Counted from the stretch's first letter, positions 26,027 to 34,436 are shown. The stretch is DNA of 64,000 bases from Paenibacillus woosongensis (GCF_009725165.1 NZ_WNZW01000001.1:186001-250000); one strand, 5' to 3'. A program made the numbers and translations. The notes: generated by a model not told the origin, from the sequence alone.

Positions 26027-26808
26027 ACTTTTTCCTTCCTCTGCTCTTGGTGAGAAGTCAAACTTTCTTTCAGCAATGACATATAGTATTCATAGGCTTG
26101 CTCCATAAACTCAAGTACTTCCCGATCGATCGGATAAAACCCAAGCTCTTGCGATTGAGAAGATGACATCCTGGCATCCCATAATTTTTGAATAAACTCC
26201 TCCTCGCCAGAGAAATTCTCCTCTTGTTTTTCAAGCATGCGTCTGATGATGCTCAGCACCTTCGGCGACGATACGCCTTCTTTCATATGCCGCTTGAGTT
26301 GACCTACAAGCGCTATCCATTCCAAAGAGTCAGGATCATCTCCCCTCATATGCGGCACCTTCTGCAGCAGCTCCAATTCTTTATCGTCAAACAGGCTTTT
26401 TTTATACGAGTGCCTTCTTTTCCTGTCCTGGCTCGCTAATTGAATGAACTTTTGGATCGCAAGGGCATCCTCCCCTCCCTCTACGACGAGCCCGCCAATG
26501 AGTTCACGCAAGCCCTGTTCGATTAATCTAAGCCTGGCTTGCTCCTCCAGGATATAAGCGAGCTGGGCCTTCAGGCTGATCGACCAATTCCATTTAGGGT
26601 CGGCAAGCATTTCTTTTATATCCTTCAGACTGTACCCAATCCCTTTAAAAAACTGGATCTGTTGCAGCTTGCGCAAATCTTCTTCCGTATACAGCCGATG
26701 CCCTCCTTCTGTTTTGGATGCAGCCGCCAATAATCCGATCTGGTCATAATAACGCAGCGTCCTCACCGTAACCCCGGTCTGTTTGGCTACCTTTTGAATC
26801 GGAATCAA
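26023..26808 (-). CDS. MerR-family regulator with TipAS-like domain
   Basis: A 261-aa transcription regulator. The winged helix-turn-helix is at residues 1-70 (VAKQTGVTVRTLRYYDQIGLL, GGHRLYTEEDLRKLQQI), then a dimer helix, then a C-terminal ligand-binding part like TipAS (LEFMEQAYEYYMSLL at the end). The start is a TTG at 26808 after GGGAGGTGA. Such regulators untwist promoters with 19-bp spacers; two such promoters face each other at 27018-27097. Confidence 0.88.
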   Translation of the reverse strand: MIPIQKVAKQTGVTVRTLRYYDQIGLLAAASKTEGGHRLYTEEDLRKLQQIQFFKGIGYSLKDIKEMLADPKWNWSISLKAQLAYILEEQARLRLIEQGLRELIGGLVVEGGEDALAIQKFIQLASQDRKRRHSYKKSLFDDKELELLQKVPHMRGDDPDSLEWIALVGQLKRHMKEGVSSPKVLSIIRRMLEKQEENFSGEEEFIQKLWDARMSSSQSQELGFYPIDREVLEFMEQAYEYYMSLLKESLTSHQEQRKEKV

Positions 26809-26834
26809 TCCCGTTCACCTCCCGACAACTCTCT

Positions 26835-26984
26835 TTATTCCTCTTTATCCTTATACATGGCCTGCTTGATCAGATAGCCTACGCCTAAACCTACCAAGGC
26901 GCCAGGGAACGCTTGATTAAGAATCAGTCCGATTCCTGCTCCTATAATGACGCACGCATAAATCATCATATCTCCTTTGTTCAC
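26835..26984 (-). CDS. Small membrane protein (49 aa)
   Basis: A glycine-rich peptide with two hydrophobic stretches (MIYACVIIGAGIGLILNQAF and GALVGLGVGYLI) and a charged tail, so a two-helix membrane hairpin. Unknown family. The GTG at 26984 with AAGGAG eight nt before it is chosen; an earlier in-frame TTG at 27026 overlaps the promoter -10 and cannot be used. First gene of the MerR transcript: small protein, MerR, GAP exporter. Two-helix small proteins often accompany envelope-stress regulators, as with LiaI (analogy only). Confidence 0.65.
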   Translation of the reverse strand: MNKGDMMIYACVIIGAGIGLILNQAFPGALVGLGVGYLIKQAMYKDKEE

Positions 26985-27017
26985 ATCACACTCTCCTTCG
27001 TCCCAGTGGTTAGGGAC

Positions 27018-27048
27018 ATTATACAAAATGACGTAACGTCAGTTTCAA
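27018..27048 (-). promoter_or_regulatory. MerR-type promoter for the small protein-merR-exporter transcript
   Basis: TTGAAA (27048-27043), spacer of 19 bp holding CTGACGTTACGTCA, TATAAT (27023-27018). A 19-bp spacer with a dyad inside is the hallmark of MerR-activated promoters. Confidence 0.82.
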
Positions 27049-27066
27049 GCCCTTTTCAAAAACCAC

Positions 27067-27097
27067 TTGAAGCTGACGTTACGTAAGCTTATATAAT
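27067..27097 (+). promoter_or_regulatory. MerR-type promoter for the DUF4097 lipoprotein gene
   Basis: TTGAAG (27067-27072), 19-bp spacer with CTGACGTTACGTAA, TATAAT (27092-27097). The operator is the same as in the divergent promoter, in the same position. Confidence 0.82.
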
Positions 27098-27136
27098 CAC
27101 TCTCATAGAAAGAAGCAAAGTGAGGAGTAAAATAAC

Positions 27137-27802
27137 ATGAGAAATTTCTGTATTTGTATGCTGTTGTTTTGTATGTTTTTTCTAGTGGCCTGTGGAAATG
27201 AAGGAACCATGAATCTACAGAGCAAGAAGCTAGAAGGGGTAGATCGCCTGTATATTGATCATGGCAGCACCCCTGTGCATATCGAATCGGCTGAGGTAGA
27301 GGCTCTCGAGGCTTCCTTATCGATGGGTCGCGGTAATTCCGGAGTGGTAATGGCCCAAAAGGACAATGAGCTGAAAATTCAATTGAAAAGCGATATCAGA
27401 CAGATCATCAACATTGGAAGAAAACCATGGTTAACGATCCGTGTTCCCATGAACTTTGAAGGGGAGGTATTGCTAACAGGCTCTTCAGGAAACGTAAAAA
27501 TCAATGATTTACAGGCAAGTAAACTAAATATTGATAGCAAAAGCGGAAATGTCTCAATGGATTATCAGCAAATAAACCAGGATATCCATGTTTCTGTCTA
27601 CAGCGGGAACGTAATTTTAAATCTGAAGGATAAGGATTCCAACGTAAAATGGTGGCTTAAATCAGGAAGTGGACGACGCTCCGTGGCTATTCCTTGGGAC
27701 GAACGCCAGGACAAGCAGAAATCGACAGAGGGACTTACGGGGAATGGCTCCTTTGACGTGAATATTGAGACGCGTTCAGGAAATATCAGCATTAAGGAAT
27801 AA
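27137..27802 (+). CDS. DUF4097-type lipoprotein
   Basis: A 221-aa lipoprotein: signal ICMLLFCMFFLVACG with lipobox LVAC, Cys at residue 19. The mature part is the repetitive beta-helix-like DUF4097 fold, with stepped GNV/GNIS turns (SSGNVKIND, SKSGNVSMD, YSGNVILNL, RSGNISI). Such proteins sit at the outer face of the membrane in envelope-stress modules such as the lia operon; the exact role is unknown. GAGGAG precedes the ATG. Driven by the MerR-type promoter. Confidence 0.8.
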   Translation: MRNFCICMLLFCMFFLVACGNEGTMNLQSKKLEGVDRLYIDHGSTPVHIESAEVEALEASLSMGRGNSGVVMAQKDNELKIQLKSDIRQIINIGRKPWLTIRVPMNFEGEVLLTGSSGNVKINDLQASKLNIDSKSGNVSMDYQQINQDIHVSVYSGNVILNLKDKDSNVKWWLKSGSGRRSVAIPWDERQDKQKSTEGLTGNGSFDVNIETRSGNISIKE

Positions 27803-27859
27803 TGCAGTAAGCCGTTCGTTCGTACGCGAAGCAATACTGCAGGGGATTAAGCGGAAATG

Positions 27860-27889
27860 AAAAAAGAGTCTGCCCTGGGCAAACTCTTG
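27860..27889 (-). terminator. Terminator after the secreted sensor-domain gene
   Basis: AAGAGT-C-TGCCC pairs with GGGCA-A-ACTCTT; the minus-strand transcript ends in T6. Confidence 0.85.
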
Positions 27890-27931
27890 AATCAGGCTGG
27901 GACAAAGTAGTGAATCCGATCCCTTCACTCT

Positions 27932-28705
27932 TTACTCCTGCATAATACTTTCCGCAATCGCTACGTATTCTTCTTTCGTTAGAGGACTTTTCTTAAAGGT
28001 AGCAATCTCGTACTCCAACTGGTTTTCAGTGTCCTCCCAGATTAACTTGTTCGAATAGACAGCATTGGAACCCGTAGAATAGATTGCTTCGATCCCGTTC
28101 AAGCTTAGCTTTTCAAATTTCTCGCCCTTCTCTGGTACCCGCGTGCTTTCTGAAATTAACGGCTCTATTTTTTTCGCCTGGATTCGGATTACATTCTTAC
28201 CTTTTAAATAATTAAGCGCCGCTACCCCGGCTTCACTCCAATTTAATTTTTTAGCGTAATATTTTTTCCCTTTCGCCTCCGCTTTCAACTCTTCTAACAA
28301 ATCAAGATATGATTGAGTTAGAAAATGGGAATATGGAGGCGAGATTTCGCCAGATAGAAAATCATACCCCTCCGGGAGCCATCCCGGCTGCTTGAGCTCC
28401 GGCGCTTTGTGAACGGACAGTAGATTCAAATACGCCTCGTAATTCGCGCTGTATATGGTTAGAAAATTATAAGAAAGCGTATTGTCTGTCCCATCGTACA
28501 TGACTGTTAAATCACCCGGCTTCTTCGGACTGCTATGGATGGCCAGAGCCTCTTTTTTCTGCAATTCGAGATTGCTTTTGACCGGTGTCGCCTTTGTCTT
28601 TGATTGCGGCTTCGCTGCGGCAGCTTCCGCAGGGATTCCACTTGCAGAGCTTAGCGCAAGCAGGATGCTTGCAGTGGCGATCATCGTTTTTGTCGTAAGG
28701 TTCAT
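27932..28705 (-). CDS. Secreted paralogue of the anti-sigma sensor domain (DUF4367-like)
   Basis: 257 aa. Signal peptide MNLTTKTMIATASILLALSS with cleavage after AEA; no membrane anchor, so released or wall-bound. The mature part aligns throughout with the extracytoplasmic half of the anti-sigma factor next door: KPGxL, DNTL, SYEAY/F, LPEGYxFxSG, KLNWSEAG versus PLSWNTAG, and KLIWEDTE versus KLDWLDEE. AAAGGAG precedes the ATG at 28705. It has its own promoter (28781-28752) with the same elements as the sigma gene promoter, so it is probably part of the sigma regulon, and might bind the same signal as the anti-sigma factor. Confidence 0.75.
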   Translation of the reverse strand: MNLTTKTMIATASILLALSSASGIPAEAAAAKPQSKTKATPVKSNLELQKKEALAIHSSPKKPGDLTVMYDGTDNTLSYNFLTIYSANYEAYLNLLSVHKAPELKQPGWLPEGYDFLSGEISPPYSHFLTQSYLDLLEELKAEAKGKKYYAKKLNWSEAGVAALNYLKGKNVIRIQAKKIEPLISESTRVPEKGEKFEKLSLNGIEAIYSTGSNAVYSNKLIWEDTENQLEYEIATFKKSPLTKEEYVAIAESIMQE

Positions 28706-28751
28706 GAGTAAATCTCCTTTCGGCCAGACAGGCACATGGTTTGTTTACTTG

Positions 28752-28781
28752 TATAACGCCCGAGCCTTCTGGAAAGGGACA
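28752..28781 (-). promoter_or_regulatory. ECF-type promoter of the secreted sensor-domain gene
   Basis: TGTCCC (28781-28776), 18 bp, GTTATA (28757-28752). The same two elements at the same spacing lie upstream of the sigma gene at 30386-30357; no SigA -35/-10 pair overlaps. Confidence 0.72.
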
Positions 28782-28794
28782 CTCCGGAGCAAAG

Positions 28795-29790
28795 TCATTT
28801 CAACATGCTCTCTACAATGCGGACAAATTCAGACTTGGACAGAGTACTGCTTTGGTTATCGTAAATGGAATAAAAGACTTCGGCCTCCTCATCCAGCCAA
28901 TCCAGTTTGTGCTTATAGTGAGTTTCTGCTGCCTCCGCCTCCATATAAACCATCTCCTGCCCGCTTACCGTCAGCTTCTCGACCAGCACTCCCTCAGGAT
29001 GCATGGATACTACCGAGGATGGATGCCTTTTCCGCACATAAGCATTGATATTGATCGTATCCTCCCCATGGGCATACCTCACATTTGCACTGCCCGCTGT
29101 ATTCCAGGACAGCGGTTTGATGAACAATTTGGATTCACTGGTGGAGGTCTCAGCCATATGGATAAATTCCGGCTCCAGCCTTTTCAGATTCTCTAGACTG
29201 CCCTCCCCTTCCATCACACTGGGAAATACATTCCCCGATTCGAAAGAGTACCCTTCTGGCAAGTATTGGGGCTTCAAAAATAGCGGGCCGTTTGTCATTT
29301 CAAGCTGCTTCTCAAATGCCTCATAACTGCTGTGCTCTAACGGCTTATATACGGTTTGAACCTTATTTCCGGTGTCGTAAGCGTTCAGCGTGTCGTCATG
29401 GACATAGTAAGCCACGAGTTCACCTGGCTTAAGCATCCCTAAGACATGCTCTTTATAGGCAGAACTCATTTCATGATAAGTCTTGGCATGGGAAGTAAAC
29501 GCATCCTCCCTGATTTCTTTGGTTTCAACAATTACTTCGCCATTGGGGTTCAATATTTGCACATACCGGGAAGCCGCGAGGCCTGTTAAAGAGGCCAGCA
29601 CAATAATGAGGCTGGCGATCAAAACTACGGCTCCCGTCTTACGCCGAACTGTTTTTTTGCCGCTGCTCCGTTCATGGATTTCCCGAACCCGGTTCATAAC
29701 GCTCAGGCGTACATCGAGGGTATCCGGCTCTTCCTGAATGACAAATTCCTTTATCGTTTCATCATGAAGTGTGACTTTGGCCTTTCGCAT
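28795..29790 (-). CDS. Anti-sigma factor, membrane protein with DUF4367-like sensor domain
   Basis: 331 aa. Residues 1-50 are cytoplasmic and charged (sigma-binding), residues about 53-75 a membrane helix (VVLIASLIIVLASLTGLAA), and the rest extracytoplasmic with the DUF4367-like sensor repeat (YLPEGYSFESG, KLDWLDEEAEVFYS). It overlaps the sigma gene by 29 bp, the usual coupling for a cognate anti-sigma factor. GGAGCGGAGT precedes the ATG. No zinc-binding HxxxCxxC motif, so it is not a ZAS-type anti-sigma. Confidence 0.8.
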   Translation of the reverse strand: MRKAKVTLHDETIKEFVIQEEPDTLDVRLSVMNRVREIHERSSGKKTVRRKTGAVVLIASLIIVLASLTGLAASRYVQILNPNGEVIVETKEIREDAFTSHAKTYHEMSSAYKEHVLGMLKPGELVAYYVHDDTLNAYDTGNKVQTVYKPLEHSSYEAFEKQLEMTNGPLFLKPQYLPEGYSFESGNVFPSVMEGEGSLENLKRLEPEFIHMAETSTSESKLFIKPLSWNTAGSANVRYAHGEDTININAYVRKRHPSSVVSMHPEGVLVEKLTVSGQEMVYMEAEAAETHYKHKLDWLDEEAEVFYSIYDNQSSTLSKSEFVRIVESMLK

Positions 29791-30331
29791 ACTCCGCTCC
29801 CCCCTTCTGCTCCATCAGCTTCTGCAGCTTCAGCTTCAAACGGCCGTATTTTTTCTTGACCGCTTCCGTGCTTTTTCCTGAAATTTCTCCAATCTCGGCA
29901 AATGACTTCTCTTCAAGCGCCCGTAATATTAGCAAACTGCGCTCCTCCGCGCTTAAGGATGTTATGGCGGACGCGAGCGGTTCTCCGAACAATCGGCTGG
30001 TTATCGTTTGTTCCGCGCTTTCAGCAACCGTATTCTGCCGGAACCAGCTCTGAAATTTTTGCTGAACGCTGCGCTTGCGAAGCAGATTTAGACAATGGTT
30101 ATGGGCGATCTTATACAACCAGGAGGAAAAACTGCCGCTGGGCTCATACATTCCAATTTTTTCGAACCCTTTGACCAGAATGTCCTGCACCGTATCCTCC
30201 GCTTCTTGCCGATTCCCCAGCATCCGGCTGCAATAGCGAAAAATCGGTGCCTGGAACGCTTCAACGATATGTACATATTGATTAATTTCGCCCGATTTGA
30301 CTTCCATGACGCATTTTTCCACAAACTCCAT
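29762..30331 (-). CDS. ECF RNA polymerase sigma factor
   Basis: 189 aa with only regions 2 and 4. Region 2 runs over FRYCSRMLGNRQEAEDTVQDILVKGFEKI and SSWLYKIAHNHCLNLLRKR; region 4 is LSAEERSLLILRALEEKSFAEIGEISGKSTEAVKKKYGRLKLKL with its helix-turn-helix. GAGGAGG precedes the ATG. First gene of the sigma/anti-sigma operon, with an apparently self-driven promoter at 30386-30357. Confidence 0.9.
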   Translation of the reverse strand: MEFVEKCVMEVKSGEINQYVHIVEAFQAPIFRYCSRMLGNRQEAEDTVQDILVKGFEKIGMYEPSGSFSSWLYKIAHNHCLNLLRKRSVQQKFQSWFRQNTVAESAEQTITSRLFGEPLASAITSLSAEERSLLILRALEEKSFAEIGEISGKSTEAVKKKYGRLKLKLQKLMEQKGGAEYAKGQSHTS

Positions 30332-30356
30332 AACCGGTCCTCCTCTCTATCTACTG

Positions 30357-30386
30357 TATAACACTTAAGCAGCAGGAAAAGGGACA
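30357..30386 (-). promoter_or_regulatory. ECF-type autoregulatory promoter of the sigma operon
   Basis: TGTCCC (30386-30381), 18-bp spacer, GTTATA (30362-30357), about 25 bp before the sigma start codon. Matches the promoter at 28781-28752 in both boxes and spacing. Confidence 0.72.
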
Positions 30387-30559
30387 TTTATACTGAATAA
30401 CGTTTGGAGACTTGGGTTGTGCAGCGGATTGCGAATGCCAATGCGGACGGCCAGGCTCATGTATGCCTTTCATTGAGACACGGATAGTGGAATCGATTAT
30501 AGAAACAAAGCCTGTGCCTGCTTTTCACTTCCTGAAGAGAGCGAAATTATTCAACAAGG

Positions 30560-30835
30560 ATGCCCATGGTTAATTCCATTTTAGAATTCGGAACCAAAGA
30601 CCAGGAGGCAGCTAGAGAAGTCGAGATGATGTTGTTCAAGGTTGAACAAATACTTGAAGAAATCATCTGGTGCGGTCAGGAACAAAAAGTGATTACCAGC
30701 TGCCGTACCAGTAGAGAACTAGCTGCATATTTGAAAAATTTATTTATCGGCGCTAAAATATTGGAAGGATATGGTATACCCTGCAAGCAAATCAAAATGA
30801 ATTTCCGCACTGCATTTGCTTTACTGGAGCAATAA
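30560..30835 (+). pseudogene. TetR-family regulator, C-terminal remnant
   Basis: 91 aa resembling only the ligand-binding C-terminal half of a TetR/AcrR regulator (PMVNSILEFGTKDQEAAREVE, then RELAAYLKNLFIGAKILEGYG). The helix-turn-helix N-terminus is missing and nothing upstream (30390-30560) encodes it. A weak AAGG precedes the ATG, so a short peptide might be made. It sits 94 bp before an old-yellow-enzyme gene whose palindromic operator it may once have bound. Confidence 0.6.
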
Positions 30836-30847
30836 TTTTTTGTTTAG

Positions 30848-30869
30848 TTATTGACCGTATAGTCAATAA
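30848..30869. promoter_or_regulatory. Palindromic operator upstream of the OYE gene (TetR type)
   Basis: Perfect 8-bp arms TTATTGAC and GTCAATAA around CGTATA, followed by a second small palindrome AACCGGATGGTT at 30872-30883. Size and symmetry are typical of TetR/AcrR operators. It ends 59 bp before the ATG. Confidence 0.7.
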
Positions 30870-30928
30870 TGAACCGGATGGTTAAGTCATAAAGTTTCTC
30901 ATTAATAATTACTGTTGGAGGTAATCGT

Positions 30929-31969
30929 ATGAATGATATGCAGTCCGTTCAATCGTTATTTGAGCCATTTCACTTTGGGGGTACGACACTATCGAATCGC
31001 ATCGTGATGGCACCGATGACAAGACAATTTTCCCCCGGTGGGGTTCCGGGTCCGGATGTAGCTGCTTATTATCGCCGGAGAGCAGAAAACGGCGTTGGAC
31101 TTATCATTACCGAAGGGACAGTGATTCATCATTCCGACTCATCCAATCAGAGCAACGTGCCGCATTTTTTTGGCGCAGATGCCTTGAACGGCTGGGCAAA
31201 CGTAGTGACTGAGGTACATAACGCAGGCGGGAAGATTATACCTCAAATCTGGCATATGGGGGCCCGGGGCCACGTCAATGATTACTCCGAATCGGAGATA
31301 AAGGCCATCATCCAGGCCTTCTCTGAGGCAGCATTTGAAGCCAAGCGTCTGGGGTTTGACGGTATCGAACTTCACGGCGCACACGGATATTTAATAGACC
31401 AATTTTTCTGGGAGGAAACAAATCGGCGTACGGATCAGTACGGAGGGGACTTTGTAGAACGTACCCGGTTTGGGGCAGAGGTCATCTCAGCGTGCCGTCT
31501 TGCTGTGGGCCCCGATTTCCCGATCGTGCTGCGGTTCTCGCAGTGGAAAGGAACGGATTACACTGCCAAACTAGTGAAGACGCCAAATGAGCTGGAAAGG
31601 TTCTTAGCCCCCTTGGTTGACGCAGGCGTTGACATATTCCACTGCTCAACTCGCCGATTCTGGGAAGCTGAATTTGAAAACTCCCAGCTGAACCTTGCCG
31701 GCTGGACCAAAAAACTGACGGGGAAGCCGACAATCACCGTAGGCTCAGTTGGTCTGGATCGTGATGTGACAAGTTTCTTTGCTGAAGGAAAGGGAGCCCG
31801 TCTTAGCCGAATCGACCAACTCATCGAAAGGTTTGAACGCGAAGAATTCGACCTGGTGGCCGTAGGCAGGTCGTTAATAGCCGACCCCGCTTGGGCCAGT
31901 AAGCTCCGCGAAGGCAGAATTGACGAGTGGGTTCCTTTTGATCCCGAACAAGTAAAAAAATTGTATTGA
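30929..31969 (+). CDS. NADH:flavin oxidoreductase (old yellow enzyme family)
   Basis: A 346-aa FMN-dependent ene-reductase with a TIM-barrel fold, reducing activated C=C bonds or electrophiles. FMN/substrate motifs are SNRIVMAPMTR, the catalytic-pair region ELHGAHGYLIDQFFWEETNRRTDQYGG, VLRFSQWKG and the C-terminal phosphate grip VAVGRSLIADPAW. Compared with remembered relatives about 23 residues are missing, in frame, after QIWHMG (here directly GARGHVNDYSESEIKAII). That loop lines the active site, so activity may be altered. GGAGG precedes the ATG. Confidence 0.88.
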   Translation: MNDMQSVQSLFEPFHFGGTTLSNRIVMAPMTRQFSPGGVPGPDVAAYYRRRAENGVGLIITEGTVIHHSDSSNQSNVPHFFGADALNGWANVVTEVHNAGGKIIPQIWHMGARGHVNDYSESEIKAIIQAFSEAAFEAKRLGFDGIELHGAHGYLIDQFFWEETNRRTDQYGGDFVERTRFGAEVISACRLAVGPDFPIVLRFSQWKGTDYTAKLVKTPNELERFLAPLVDAGVDIFHCSTRRFWEAEFENSQLNLAGWTKKLTGKPTITVGSVGLDRDVTSFFAEGKGARLSRIDQLIERFEREEFDLVAVGRSLIADPAWASKLREGRIDEWVPFDPEQVKKLY

Positions 31970-32003
31970 GATTTATTGAATGTATCTTCTCACATAATCG
32001 TCA

Positions 32004-32045
32004 GAATGCCCTCTGATCACAAATTCATCAGGGGGCATCTTGTTA
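32004..32045. terminator. Terminator between the OYE gene and the following minus-strand gene
   Basis: ATGCCCTCTGAT pairs with ATCAGGGGGCAT (one G-U pair), followed on the plus strand by CTTGTT; weakly U-rich on both sides. Confidence 0.7.
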
Positions 32046-32057
32046 ATTCGTTCATTC

Positions 32058-32756
32058 CTACTTCAGTTTACCCACACTCACAGCAACCTGCTCGATTTGG
32101 CTGCTGCTCAGGGAACCGTCTGGGGAGCTAATCGTCACCGTCCGGTCATCCAGTTGGAAACCCAACATCGGCGTATCGGAAGGTGTATACCACTTCGCAA
32201 TGACGCCATTGGACAACTTGACCTCCTTGGATTCATAGCCGGTTGAATAATCCCGTGGCGAGACAACAACAGTCATATGCTCAAAGATCAAATGGACTCC
32301 ATCGTCCGTAGCTGCCGTTTTAACGTAGCTGTCGTATGCGGTCATTTGCTTAGGAACATATGCTGTCTCGAAGGATTCGAAAGTGGCGTAAGCCTTTTTA
32401 ATCGCCTTAATCTGTGCTTCATTATAATTGATAGTTGTCAATTTACTTGCTGGCTGATTATCTCCGCCCGGCTTCGTTTCCAGCCGAATTTGCTGGCTGG
32501 CGGCATCGAACTCCACATTGATTCCAGCCATGTTGGAAATGGCCCTCACAGGCAGATACGTCGTATTTTGATAGGTGATGGGCACCAGCTTCTTGCCATT
32601 ACTGTCTGTTAAAGATTGTACGGCTCCGTTTACTTTAAAGCTAATGTTATGATTCAGATAAGCGCTAATCTTCTCCAGCTTGCTTCCAGCATACACACCA
32701 GCGGCACCCGATAAAGTCATTCCCGCTACCATCAGACAAACAATTGATTTTTTCAT
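32058..32756 (-). CDS. Secreted copper-amine-oxidase N-terminal-like domain protein
   Basis: 232 aa. Signal peptide SIVCLMVAGMTLSGAAGVYA, then the CuAO N-terminal (stalk-like) domain: ISFKVNGAVQSL, KKLVPITYQNTTYLPVRAISNMAGINVEFDAASQQIRL. This domain is common in secreted Paenibacillus proteins and does not imply oxidase activity. The second half (residues 100-232) is unassigned beta-rich. AAAAGGAGAG precedes the ATG at 32756; the upstream open frame to 32822 has no site. Confidence 0.8.
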   Translation of the reverse strand: MKKSIVCLMVAGMTLSGAAGVYAGSKLEKISAYLNHNISFKVNGAVQSLTDSNGKKLVPITYQNTTYLPVRAISNMAGINVEFDAASQQIRLETKPGGDNQPASKLTTINYNEAQIKAIKKAYATFESFETAYVPKQMTAYDSYVKTAATDDGVHLIFEHMTVVVSPRDYSTGYESKEVKLSNGVIAKWYTPSDTPMLGFQLDDRTVTISSPDGSLSSSQIEQVAVSVGKLK

Positions 32757-33022
32757 CACGATCTCTCCTTTTCTTTTGTTTTTCTGAACATAATCATGGT
32801 GCACAGCACGCTTTTGTACCATATATCATATCAAATAAGAATTTTCTGTAAAAATTCTCTCATTTATATCGCATTTTCAAACGTTTTGGGAGAAATTAAA
32901 GTATGGGCCAAGGAACACCTCTTATCATGTGTTTAATGATTGCTAGCAACCTGAAAAGGGCTTATTTGTCATATGGCAAAAGACTTTCCGCAGACGGTAC
33001 AAAGTAGTGCTGTCTCGGATAA

Positions 33023-33068
33023 CAAAAAAAGGTTCCCAATCTGCTAATATAAGCAAATCAGGAACCTT
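33023..33068 (-). terminator. Terminator of the second tRNA-Leu gene
   Basis: AAGGTTCC and GGAACCTT pair around an inner GATTTGC/GCAGATT helix, then seven T on the minus strand. Confidence 0.88.
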
Positions 33069-33083
33069 CCCTGTATAACTTGA

Positions 33084-33167
<84 letters not shown>

Positions 33168-33415
33168 ATGTTGTCTTGTCTTGCAGAGTGTTTTCCGCAG
33201 CGACAAGATATATAATATCATGCTGGGCTAAGAGAGTCAACAACCTTTTTTTGTTTTTTTGACCAGGCTGCAACGTTCAGATCTGCCGCAATCTCCAGGC
33301 TGCTAACAGCTTGCCCCTCATCCCCCGGACCAATTGGCAAATAATACCTCAGACCGATGCAGCCTGATCTTGTCTTCCTATACAGTGGGAGTAACTATGG
33401 TCTGGAGGTTGAATC

Positions 33416-34321
33416 ATGAATCAAAAATTTACCGGCTACAACAAAAGTACTACCGTAAAATTATTTGAAGGAGAGCGGGTACTTGTCTGCATTGGCCTAT
33501 TGGGCTTTGTGCTGGCAGCAGCTTGCGGTATTTGGGTGTTGCTGTATGGAGGCGCAACATCACCGGACGGCGATGTGTCCAGAGCCATTTCCTTTGATGC
33601 CGCGTTAGGTATATTTCTGATTTCTACCGCAGCGATTAGCCCTCTTTCCGGCATGAGCTCCAAAAGGCGAGCGTTCTTCCGCTGGGTCTTCGTTATCCTG
33701 GCACTATATTGTTATGGAGCAGAGACCATCCAAAATTTTCGCGGTGTCAACCCGCGTTTTGTAAATGCAGGTTCCTTCTTTGATCATTTCGTCGCCAACG
33801 GCTTTGGCTTGGTTGCAATCCTGCTCGTAATCATCTATATCTTCTTCTCCATCCCCTTCTTTCGCCCAAAAGCCTCGCAAACCCGTCCAGAAATCGTACT
33901 GGCGATCCGTTACGCGCTGCTGGCCACGATGCTTTCTTTTGCAGCGGGCATCTGGATTTCCGTGAATCAAAGCCGGTTTACGGGCCTTGAGGGAAATCTC
34001 ATTTGGCTGCACGGTCTCGGCTTCCATGGCCTTCAGGTACTTCCGCTTATCGCTTGGTTAACTGAACATTCCACGATTACTATAGCAATACGACGAAAGG
34101 TCATTCATCTTTCCGGCATTCTTTACTTTCTTGGAGTAATATTTATTGGTTGGCAGACTGCGCTTGGGAAATCGATTTGGGAATGGTCCTGGCTTCCTTT
34201 GCTGGCCTGCGGCTGCTTTATCATCACGATCTTTATTGGAGCAATCGTACTATACCAGGCCAAACACATCTTATCCCCGGCATATTGGCAGAGGGCCGGA
34301 AATAGGGACGTCGCCTCTTAA
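33416..34321 (+). CDS. Integral membrane protein, unknown (301 aa)
   Basis: About seven hydrophobic helices (for example VLVCIGLLGFVLAAACGIWVLL, FGLVAILLVIIYIFFSIPFF, LHLSGILYFLGVIFIGW-like segments near 230). A conserved-looking ENLIW/WLHGLGFHGLQVLPLIAWL block holds three histidines within the membrane, which might bind a metal or haem, but I do not recognise the family. GGAGG precedes the ATG. Single gene, no clear operon partner. Confidence 0.65.
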   Translation: MNQKFTGYNKSTTVKLFEGERVLVCIGLLGFVLAAACGIWVLLYGGATSPDGDVSRAISFDAALGIFLISTAAISPLSGMSSKRRAFFRWVFVILALYCYGAETIQNFRGVNPRFVNAGSFFDHFVANGFGLVAILLVIIYIFFSIPFFRPKASQTRPEIVLAIRYALLATMLSFAAGIWISVNQSRFTGLEGNLIWLHGLGFHGLQVLPLIAWLTEHSTITIAIRRKVIHLSGILYFLGVIFIGWQTALGKSIWEWSWLPLLACGCFIITIFIGAIVLYQAKHILSPAYWQRAGNRDVAS

Positions 34322-34353
34322 TCCAGGTTGACCTCCACTAAGCTTTGCCCTGC

Positions 34354-34397
34354 AAAAAAAGCTGTCCTTGGGGCCTTCAAAGCCTCAAGGACAGCTA
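34354..34397 (-). terminator. Terminator after the carboxymuconolactone decarboxylase gene
   Basis: AGCTGTCCTTGGGGC pairs with GCCTCAAGGACAGCT; seven T follow on the minus strand. Confidence 0.9.
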
Positions 34398-34436
34398 ATT
34401 GAATTGCAATACGCGCTACATACGCTATCATCAACA

